Shown: positions 56,401 to 64,000 of the stretch, piece after piece | Numbering within the stretch: position 1 is the first letter of the stretch | Layout: each line of letters starts with the position of its first letter | Assembly (NCBI RefSeq): GCF_921293095.1 | Contig: NC_060246.1 | Span: 91,385,030-91,449,029, forward strand | Origin: Ischnura elegans | Lineage: Eukaryota; Arthropoda; Insecta; Odonata; Coenagrionidae | DNA length: 64,000 nucleotides | Direction: 5' to 3' | Notes under the pieces: model-generated | What the model saw: the letters and a program-made list of their open reading frames with translations, nothing else | Database searches by the model: none | Told to the model about the DNA's origin: nothing | Program-made: the position numbers and the translations under genes

Positions 56401-59400
56401 ACTAAATGTTTTCTTGCATGCATCTAAAAGAGCCTAGCTTTATAGTGACATGTTATTTTTATATTTGTTTTTTTGATAGAGTTAATTTTATATCCCTTGC
56501 GTTTCAGAAAATTTAAGGGTTAGTAATAATAGACATTTTTTTCATCCAGCCCCTCAACTCTGGCCAGCTGATTCATCCGAAGTTCCTGCTAACTCAGAAG
56601 CTAATGGCACTGCTTCTGCTTCTCGAAATGCAATACCTCCTATTCCTCTCCAAAACAACCATACTACTCCAGCATCAAATAGTCCTGTTCCTTTGGTTGT
56701 TGTCGATGGCAGTGGTGGAACTGCAGATGGCAATAACAGTGATCAATATGAGGATAATGACTCTGATGAAACGGCCAGCCAGTCAGATACTGCATCAGCC
56801 AGCAGTGGTTGCAGTACAGGATCTTTTGGTATGTTGCTTATGGATTTCATCTTTACCTTGAAAGAAATTATTGCAGCTTCGGATTAATTTTGAATTGGCT
56901 TGTTTCTCATCTTTGAATTGTTGATTGTGAAAGGGTTTGACTTTGTTTTCACATGTGCAAGGATGCATAATTTTTTTTACCTAATTACTGAAAATGCAAA
57001 ATTAACTTGCCAATCTAGCTTAGTTCCTAGGAAATTAGTTGACACTGAGGGTTAATCAGATCTCGTTTTTTTATTGTTTATATTGTATGCTCTCATTTAT
57101 TAATTAAGGAATCTTTACTTGCAAAATTTTATGTCAAATATTTATTTCATTTAAAAATTCGGCCTTTTGCCCATAATACTAGCTTGTGGTTAATTTAAAA
57201 TGTGCTGGTTTGCATGTATTTGTAGTTGTTGATTGTGAAAGGGTTTAAAAAAGAAACCCGTACTTTCCCATGTTTCTATATGTCGTCTACTTCAGCTATT
57301 TGCAGCAAAAAACTGGTGGCCATAAACCTATCGCAGATATGTTGATGATGTGACGGACGCTTGCCTAGGAGTTTGCTCCATCTCAGCTACTCTGTAGCCT
57401 TGAGGGTCAGTTTTGTGTGGTTCGTTGCTGTTAACACTATTGTGAGCGATTCCTTCTGTAGTGAGGGTTTCTCTTAGAAGGAGGAAATGAACCAGAATTC
57501 AAATGACATCAACTAAGGGAAAGTGGTTGACTAGTCTTGTGATTTTGTATTATAAAATAAGGAGATAATGGCTGAGTGAGGAATATTTCATCATAGCCAT
57601 CTGCCTGTAACAGAGTTTAAGAGAGCCATGATATGCTCTGGGAACTTCTTGCCAGGTGCTACTTACAGCTGGCTCCCAATTCTCCCCTAACCCTCAGTGA
57701 ATCAGGTGTGAAATCATCACATGTGGAATCCGTAGAATAACTAAGATCTCTTTGGATATGTGTGTCAACAGCTGATTTTTTTGTTTTTATTCTTTCTTCT
57801 TCGGCTTACAGCTTTTTCTCGCATACTATATGTATGAAATTTGAACAACTATGGATTCAAAACAAATTTTTATTTAATAGGACCAGGAAACCAAATTACT
57901 TTATTGCAAAATATTAATATATGTTACTTAATTAGTGACTACCAATGAATGAAAAGCTTGCTAGTTTGGGGCAGATGTTGGAGCTATATTGATAAGAATA
58001 TATTCTCAAATATATGTACATAACTCAGAATACAGATTCAATTATTCATATCAAGTGCTGCATTGTGCCTAATGTGGGGCCTTGGGGACTCCAAAGGAAG
58101 ATTTTTTTATGAATTTATCCGATTTTATTGCTGGAGTTACTAAGTTGCATTTGTTACGTAAGGGTACTCTTAATTTGCTGTTTCTTAACTGTAGTCTGTT
58201 GGGCCCTTTATGTTTCTCAGATCATTAGACTATATTCTCACTTATTGAAATTAAATGAATTTGCACTTTTATTTAATGTGTTGTACACTTTTAAGCTCAC
58301 AGAGCCATCCTCTGGTACAAGAGGATGGCTAACTTCCAATTTATAACACCTGAATCAGTTGAATATACAGTGGAATCCCGATCTATTGTTCCTGCATTCA
58401 TTGTTCTCCGTTCCTGGTCCCAAATAAAGTGCCATACAGACAATTTAATTTCTTCCCGCATCTATCATTCCCCAAAGTATTTTTTCCCACTTTCATTGTT
58501 TGAAGATTGTGCTCCCAACGTCTGATGAAATATAGAAATATATACAATGTGTCATTAATGGCTAATAATGGCAGATGGAACTATCATAGGGAGAGCCAGT
58601 GCCTAAGGGCAGTAACACAAACATTTGCGCATTTCCCAAAATCTGCTATCCCCCTCCATTCAGCAGTTGCCCCCCCCCCCCCCCATCTGATGCTTTCCTC
58701 TTCTCTGATATCAAACAAGGTCCCAGCTGGCGCAGGGATCCTATTCGGAAGACCATAAATCATTAGCCTCGAAAGAAAATACCTGGTTACATGAGGACAA
58801 TAAAAATATGTGTTTTGCACCTACCCTTTTCTCCCCCATGGGCCTTTTTCAGCCTAAGGGCTTCAAAATTCTCCATTTCTGTTGGTCAACTGCTGCATGA
58901 GTCACCTATTAGCCCAAAAGGTGTCTAACAATGACTTTCGGCTGTTGAAATTATACTTTTATTAGATTGGAATATTAATAATGTGCACGTAATTCCAATA
59001 AGAATGAGACCAAACAGGATGCATTTCCTACATTATTTCAGCATTTTAAGCAATTAAGTAGTTGGAAAAATACAATGGAGACTTAGCTTTCTGGCAAAAC
59101 TCAATATCCAAGCAGCTGAGCTTCTATGCAATTGTTGCTGCATTTTTTTCTGAAAACAAGATGTCAGAGTTACTGACGAAGGGATATAAATATCTTCTTA
59201 TACATAAGGGATAAATATCTTCTCAGGATATTTTGTTTCTTCCTACTAGCAATTGGAATTCTTCTCCTTATCTGGTGCTATGCTACTTAGAAATGAGTGG
59301 GTAAGTTGTCTTCTCTTTAGGACGAAAAATTTCATGGCACATCCATGTGTTCATGCTTCACCCTCTGCAGTTGGCTCTGAATATGCCGTATGCGATAGCA

Positions 59401-61308
59401 TCAGTTGCGAAGTTCATCTTGTACGAGTGGTTCCGTACTTTCCAGGATGGGTTGACTTCAAACCAGCGAGTGTTTTCCATGTGCGTTTAATAAAGTTAGG
59501 TTTCATTTTTATTAGTTCTATTTTTATCTGTCTTCGGACTATGACCCTTCCGAAGAAACAAGGAAGAACTTTAAAAGATTGACTGAAAATAACTGAAGAA
59601 AACAATCCAGGCCAGAAGCGTGTGAATATTGTCAAATGCCTCAGGTTGTCAGCCAGCACATGATAGTAGGGGTGGGGGTAGAGCGAGCTACCTGGTGAAA
59701 ACAAGAAGTGGTATGAAGCCGAGGATCAGGTGGGCGTGCCGCTGTCGACTAACGCAACATTGTTCATGCTTTACACGATTGCCTCAGTTATATTTAGAAT
59801 ATACTTACTAGAAAGGAACATTTCAGATAATAGACTATTTTTGGCCATTGTGATCCATCTCACCACCAATCACTGCTCCGTCAAAAGCTATTGTTTTAGG
59901 CATAACATGCACATTACTCTCGTAAATATGTGTAATTGAAATGGTGTTTGATGGATAAGAATATTTACATCAACCTACTCAAACATCCCCGTATTCTTCG
60001 TTTTTTTTACCGTCCATCCCCTTGAAAAACGATAGATCGAGGTTCCACTGTATTTTCACCATAAACCTTGCCATTTATAGCCATTCTCTTGTTAACCAGG
60101 AAAGCACCTCACTAAGCTTTCGTCCCTAGATTGGTATCATCAGGGATTCCATTCTTTCGTCGCCACATTTTTCGTTGCAGACCCTCAATTACATTTGAAT
60201 AAATTTGTCAACGAACTACAATATTTGTTATAGTATTGTGTGACCCCCTTTCAAATAGAATCTTTGCCAAAACAGTTTTTATTGTAAATATATGTTCCAT
60301 GTAAAGCTATAAAAATATTTTTTCATTATATTGATTTGGCTCAGCTAATGTGTACAGTTTCATTCTGTGTCATTGCTTTTTATTCAAGTATTACCTGAAT
60401 GAGAGATGGCCTTGTTACATCATGATGGCTACTATAATTGTGATACGTTTAGAAAAATTGTAAAAAAATGTGCTTATTAATGGAAATACCCATTATTGAA
60501 TGGTTTTAATAGATACTTTCCATAGGAACTCTCTGTATCAAGTTTTTCACTGAGGTTAAAGAGAGCTCATGGAGAATGCCACATTATATGATAAATCCTC
60601 AATACAGATAAGTTCCCGAATTCTTTGCGAGTTGAATGTGGTCCTTGGATCGGTTTTCTTAAAATAAGAATTTTATTTCGCCTAGTCAACTAAACAATTA
60701 TTATTGAAGATGGTATATTTTGGTGAAATCTTTATTCCAGGGTTTTTCAGGAAGGCTCTAAGTACAGTTTGTTATATTTTTTGTTAGTAGATTAGCAGGA
60801 TATTTTTTATTGTAGTTAACTAGAATGAAATTCTTCTTTGAATATTTAGGCAAAAAGAAGAAGGGTCCTGCTCTCATGACCAAAGTTTTAAAGAGGAAGA
60901 AATTAAGACGAGCTAGAAAACGAGCCCCGATGGTGGTGGTCAAGCCTGGTGATCGCTTGGTGGTTGAAACCTTGTCTACAACCTCTCAAGCCGATGTTGT
61001 TTGGCAGGTGAGTTTCTTTTATGCTCTTTTAGCATTCTGTTATATGGAGACATTTTTTTCATTCACCACTTGCTTCTGTGCTTGTGTTTATTGCCATAGG
61101 ATGGATCTGTTGAGCATGGAATACCATCTACTCAGCTTTATCCAATCCATCACTTGGATGATCAAGAATTCTTCCCTGGTGACTTTGTAATAGAAAGCAA
61201 AGAAGATTCATCTATGAGGGTGTATGGCGTAGTTCAGAGTGTTGATCATGCAGGTCGCACAGCGCGAGTGAAATGGTTCAGGACTTACACTTCAACAGAT
61301 GAGCCACA
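50205..61308 (+). CDS. UBE2O: UBE2O-type E2/E3 hybrid ubiquitin-conjugating enzyme, N-terminal 549 residues (partial gene; span includes introns)
   Basis: Eight plus-strand exons with compatible phases encode residues 1-549 of a UBE2O homologue. In the family this is a very large cytoplasmic enzyme that both binds substrates and conjugates ubiquitin, acting on orphan ribosomal proteins and others. Recognised pieces are the N-terminal Y-x(5)-R-x-N-x-G-x-V-E-F-G-x-V region (about 12-25), the GDVVRR and RGYC blocks (exon 2), the SKIYLQWPDGSRC block (exon 3), FYPGQTLCGP (exon 4), VGDRNYYTF (exon 5), an acidic Ser/Asp-rich linker (exon 6), a KKKKGP-to-KRKKLRRARKR basic nuclear-localisation-like run (exon 7), and IPSTQLYPIHHLDDQEFFPGDFV with YGVVQSVDHAGRT (exon 8). 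The conserved small barrel-like regions bind substrate; the UBC catalytic domain is absent because the gene continues past the window. Start chosen: ATG at 50205 in AACAACATGG context. Confidence 0.88.
50749..50922 (+). CDS. UBE2O: UBE2O exon 2
   Basis: Acceptor TACTTCAG precedes 50749 and donor GTATGT follows 50922, both phase 0, giving 58 codons. The peptide contains LADRSLMPGDVVRRM and QRGYCRNINVLASVQIVG, typical of the UBE2O N-terminal region. Confidence 0.88.
51065..51223 (+). CDS. UBE2O: UBE2O exon 3
   Basis: Acceptor TTTTTTGAAG precedes 51065 and donor GTAGAT follows 51223, phase 0, 53 codons. It encodes CLDSWVGGVKSVHSKIYLQW and PDGSRC, then an acidic-to-lysine tail. The donor is weaker than its neighbours but the phase matches exon 4. 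Confidence 0.85.
52019..52687 (+). mobile_element. 669-bp TIR element family, copy 4
   Basis: The termini are the same perfect 16 bp as in copy 3, the length is the same, and only scattered substitutions separate them. It lies in intron 3 of the UBE2O gene. No obvious duplication beyond the AATA/TATT symmetry is seen at the ends, which is compatible with a TA target, but this is not proven. Confidence 0.88.
53818..54110 (+). repeat. Dispersed repeat pair, copy 1 (UBE2O intron 3)
   Basis: This diverged match to 57385-57610 shares GTGTGGTT-GTT, GTTAACxCT, GTGAG-GATTCCT and AATGGCTGA blocks in order. Confidence 0.35.
54277..54542 (+). CDS. UBE2O: UBE2O exon 4
   Basis: Acceptor ATCACTTACAG precedes 54277 and donor GTAAGT follows 54542. 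The exon holds 88 codons plus two bases. FYPGQTLCGP and VRAVVEQVKVDSVGVHWQCR align in my reading with the conserved second block of UBE2O. Confidence 0.88.
54674..54867 (+). CDS. UBE2O: UBE2O exon 5
   Basis: Acceptor TTCATTCCAG precedes 54674. The first base completes AAG from exon 4, then LKLLNVFEPCTLQVGDRNYY and EGDVIMMKDQWRR follow. The exon ends with one base (G) before a weak donor GTGTAT. The codon completed by exon 6 is GCC. Confidence 0.83.
56550..56828 (+). CDS. UBE2O: UBE2O exon 6: acidic low-complexity linker
   Basis: Acceptor TTTTTTCATCCAG precedes 56550 and donor GTATGT follows 56828 (phase 1). The 92 codons read APQLWPADSSEVP, then Ser/Asn/Thr-rich sequence, then a DQYEDNDSDETASQSDTASA acidic run. 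Low complexity is expected here in the family, so homology support is weaker than for the flanking exons; the splice phases on both sides fit. Confidence 0.75.
57385..57610 (+). repeat. Dispersed repeat pair, copy 2 (UBE2O intron 6)
   Basis: This is the partner of 53818-54110 in the same orientation, clearly diverged. Confidence 0.35.
58368..60050. mobile_element. TA-flanked mariner-like element, 1.68 kb
   Basis: CAGTGGAATCCCGATCTATT at the left and its inverted partner AGATCGAGGTTCCACTG at the right, each flanked by TA (58366-58367, 60051-60052), define the element. No intact transposase is present. The inner part is AT-rich with a poly-C run at 58670-58684. It lies in UBE2O intron 6. Confidence 0.7.
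60085..60165 (-). repeat. Penelope-like motif remnant with hammerhead-like core
   Basis: On the minus strand CTGATGAT is followed 14 bases later by GGGACGAAAGCTT, the same spacing of core strands as at 33750. Stem II pairing is poor (about ACC with GGG) and stem I does not pair well, so this is a fossil at best. It lies in UBE2O intron 6. Confidence 0.35.
60850..61007 (+). CDS. UBE2O: UBE2O exon 7: basic stretch and following conserved block
   Basis: Acceptor AATATTTAG precedes 60850. Two bases complete a glycine codon, then KKKKGPALMTKVLKRKKLRR leads into PGDRLVVETLSTTSQADVVWQ. Donor GTGAGT follows 61007 (phase 0). The lysine/arginine run resembles the nuclear localisation signal known in UBE2O. 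Confidence 0.88.
61100..61308 (+). CDS. UBE2O: UBE2O exon 8 (last exon inside the window)
   Basis: Acceptor TTGCCATAG precedes 61100. The exon encodes DGSVEHGIPSTQLYPIHHLD, DQEFFPGDFV and YGVVQSVDHAGRTARVKWF and ends CA before GTGAGT (phase 2). This is the most recognisable UBE2O segment in the window. No following exon is visible up to 64000, so the next intron exceeds 2.6 kb. Confidence 0.9.
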
Positions 61309-62261
61309 GTGAGTCTTCATACGTATTGTTGTGTTGTAGTGTAGAAGTTTGTCTTTAGTGTGATGAGGTTTGTGTGTCAGCATTCTTCCCTAGCCATAAT
61401 CCTTACCTTTTATCCTCCTCTGGACATCACTAATACTTGATAAATACAGGCATGCCTCTCTAAGGTCATTGATATAGTAGGGATCTATCCAAGAATAATG
61501 GGAATGCAGTTAAGCATGTTTACCTACCTACTCACGTAAGTTATTAAATAAACTTTTTGGAGGAGAAAGAATCCATTCTAATGGTTTTTTTTAATGGTAA
61601 TTATGTCAGGCTACTTCAACCCCTGAGCAGTTGTGTCATCTGGCAAAATATGAGCAATTGCAGTTGCTCAGTGCCTTGGGGTTACTTTTTGCATTATTTC
61701 TTCACACCTACTAATGTCTTTACTCTTATATAAGCAGTTGTACATGAAATTTAGGCTTCCATAATTCTGTATTCACCTGTTGCCTGACTTAATGACAGAT
61801 CGTTACCCTGGATTTTTCCAATGGAATTCTGGATGGTTTAAGAGCATGAAATAAGTTAACAATGAAAAATTTAACCCCTGGTGGACACAGTTCACCTGGA
61901 TGACTGCTTGACTGTTGTCATCATGTCGCAATCATCACTTTATCAGAAAAGTAATGCCTATAGTCATTAATCACCCTCGGCAGTACATTGCTAGACCTGG
62001 TCCTTGTCCAAGCTCTCATTTCAGTAGGGAAAGTGATTATGTTGACACATTTGGTGCTGTAAGCCTTGAAAATCTTTTTTTCTTCTTTTTTTTTCCTTAA
62101 ATATTTGCTGGGACTGGGAATATACAAGTGAAGAAAGGATATTTGGAAAATATTTAATAGAAGAGTGTGGCTAGTTCATGCCTATATTGAGGATCTCGGC
62201 CTAAAAAATGGCTATTAATGTCTAATAACAGCTTTTATTAATATCAAGGCTAGTTTGGCAT
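61309..62261. other. UBE2O intron 8, first part
   Basis: No exon is found. TACAGGCATGCCTCTCTAAG at about 61446 resembles a TIR-element end without a visible partner. Confidence 0.4.
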
Positions 62262-62263
62262 TA

Positions 62264-63198
62264 CAGGCGGTCCCTGACTTTCCCACACAATGCATTCCCG
62301 AAAACTTATACGAAAGTCGAACCATTGACTTCCATACTAATTAGGGGTTACGTTCCAAAAGAGCGGAATATACGTACTATAACCTTTTTTTCACGGATTT
62401 TATTTCAATTCACTAAATTTTAATAATATGTTGATAAAATTCCTCAAATCATCTAATTTCTTTCGAAAATATGTAGAGAATGCAAATAAAAGTTTAAAAA
62501 ACTAGAACTCCGTTGGCTATCGAGTGAAACTTCCTCTTGGTGTTTAAGTTGACATTCCACTTATTATGTCCACTATAAATAAAAAGACATATCAAGAAGC
62601 ATAACAAAATGTCATTGTTGAACCCGCACTCTGGATACCTTTTAATTTTCACACCAAAATTCGACATTCGGCAGGTGACGTTTGTGATCGCGTATATTTT
62701 GCATGTTATTCAAAAAAGACAAAAGACAAACGGAATTCAGGTGATATTTCGTGCAATATCGTTGCCGAAGGTGTACATGAATTAAACAGCCCTCAAACGA
62801 AAAAACACAATTAGAAAGAAGAACTTACTAGTTTCATTGAAAGCTATTTGATGATGTCTAGTCAACTTTTTTGAAAAATCTCTCCAATGAAGGCTTTCTT
62901 TTTCTCTTGATGAAGGAGCCTATAGCAGGCAGTCTCTCTCCCAAATAAATCACCTAGATTAGAGTCAACTACCAACAATTCCCTTCATTGTATACGTTCG
63001 TATTGTTCACATATTGTAATTGTTCCATTTGAAGCCATGTTCCATTGAATGTTGGGATGTGCAGTAAACATCGCAGGAATTTAAAAAAATTACAGACCAA
63101 CGTCCGAAATTCCGAATTTAGTGTACGGAAGTCAAGTAAAAGGTGTCAGTTTTGAATGTACGAAAGTGCAAACTGTACGAAAGTCGAGGACCGCCTGT
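62264..63198. mobile_element. TA-flanked mariner-like element, 935 bp
   Basis: CAGGCGGTCCCTGACTTTC at the left pairs with GAAAGTCGAGGACCGCCTG at the right. TA duplicates at 62262-62263 and 63199-63200. Sub-terminal ACGAAAGTCGA motifs recur near both ends. No transposase frame survives. It lies after UBE2O exon 8, in an intron. Confidence 0.75.
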
Positions 63199-63513
63199 AC
63201 CGAATAGGGTAGTGACTTTATTCAAAGGGCACAATCCTTTTATTTAAATTTTTGGCTAACAATTAGTCCTTTTTTGTTTGAAAATAATTTAGTTAAGAAA
63301 TCCAATTTCATTTGGAAATTAAATGCTGTATTTAAGCTCATTTGATTATGCTTGGAATTGATTTTAAAGTTTCATCTTTCATTGTGAGAGGTAGGTAACC
63401 CATCATCCGTTAAACTAGTAATACCATTTGGAAGTTCTGCAAAAATATATTAATAATTGCTTATGGAAAATATCTATGAGTAAAAACTTCTTTCAATGAG
63501 AGAATTACTGGTA

Positions 63514-63686
63514 ATGTATTTATCTGAATATAGTCCCCCCTTTTTTTTGCAATGCCCACAGTAAAAGTAAAGGGGGGGGGGGGCTATATTCAAACCCATT
63601 TCTTAAAATCCTCCCTAAGCTGGAGCCTCAAAATTAGGGGGAGGGACTATATACAAAAGGGGACTACATTTGGAGAAATATGGTAT
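63514..63686. mobile_element. Small MITE with TATAGTCCCCC ends
   Basis: GTATTTATCTGAATATAGTC near the left end is inverted as GGACTACATTTGGAGAAATA at the right end. The inside repeats GGGGGACTATAT-like segments and poly-G tracts, suggesting internal duplications of the terminus. Confidence 0.5.
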
Positions 63687-63775
63687 TTGTTGGTATTCTA
63701 CCTGGTAGAAGAATACTCTACTAACACAAAGCTGGACTGTTTTTGTGACTCGATACTGAGAAATGAATAATAAAA

Positions 63776-64000
63776 TACAGTAAAACCTCTTTACATCGTA
63801 ATGTAGGGACCAAAATTTGGGCAATTTGATGTATGGAGGTTCACTATAGAAAGGTTTTAGTGATAGACACGATTATTTCATATCATTCGGAAATTAAAGG
63901 CACTACTGTCTTTTAAACCATTATATTTATGTGTTGAAACAAACATGCATGAATTAGAGAATGTATGTTATTATTTAATGATAACAAAGGGAGTGCAATT
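63776..64000. mobile_element. Start of a TIR element continuing past the window
   Basis: TACAGTAAAACCTCTTTACA resembles the terminus of mariner/pogo-type MITEs, and a related GGAGGTTCACTATAGAAAGG occurs about 50 bases later. The other terminus is not in the window. Confidence 0.35.

Overview
The window reads as animal, most likely arthropod (probably insect), nuclear DNA. Genes are split by GT-AG introns, long stretches are AT-rich and non-coding, and much of the rest is transposon debris: non-autonomous TIR elements, LINE 3' ends, tRNA-like SINE heads and a Penelope-like hairpin. There are no bacterial operons, ribosome binding sites or CRISPR arrays. The species cannot be fixed from the sequence alone.

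From 1 to about 40.5 kb the window is gene-poor. It holds one likely small membrane-protein gene (19709-20302, +, orphan, with polyadenylation signals), a coding-like GC-rich block on the minus strand (about 4940-5221), and many mobile elements. The most structured of these are: (a) a 2.27 kb DNA-transposon candidate at 13007-15272 with a degenerate or partial transposase-like ORF flanked on both sides by repeated GTGTCGGACGTAG motifs; (b) a 5'-truncated LINE at 11922-12722; (c) a nearly perfect 158-bp inverted repeat at 33491-33835 inside a 14-bp target-site duplication, carrying a hammerhead-ribozyme-like core in each arm and a G-quadruplex-prone tip; (d) three hAT-type MITEs with exact 8-bp duplications (601-862, 27902-28202, 35558-35755); and (e) four copies of a 669-bp TIR element (two in each orientation).

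From 40.5 to 48.8 kb lies a three-exon gene on the plus strand. I joined it by matching splice phases: a signal-peptide exon (40530-40711), an exon completing a somatomedin-B-like cysteine knot (42350-42491), and a large terminal exon (46440-48758) with an extracellular cysteine region and seven membrane helices. The predicted product is an adhesion/secretin-like GPCR of about 880 residues. Its introns hold a tRNA-Ile-like pseudogene, a MITE nested within a MITE and a full-length 669-bp element.

From 50.2 kb to the window edge is the 5' part of a UBE2O-type (E2/E3 hybrid) ubiquitin-conjugating enzyme gene on the plus strand. Eight exons with compatible phases encode the first 549 residues; the catalytic UBC domain must lie beyond the window. 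Its introns carry another 669-bp element, a 1.7 kb TA-flanked mariner-like element, a 0.9 kb TA-flanked element and further MITE fragments.

The two confident genes lie head to tail about 1.4 kb apart, and nothing in the sequence suggests that they work together.
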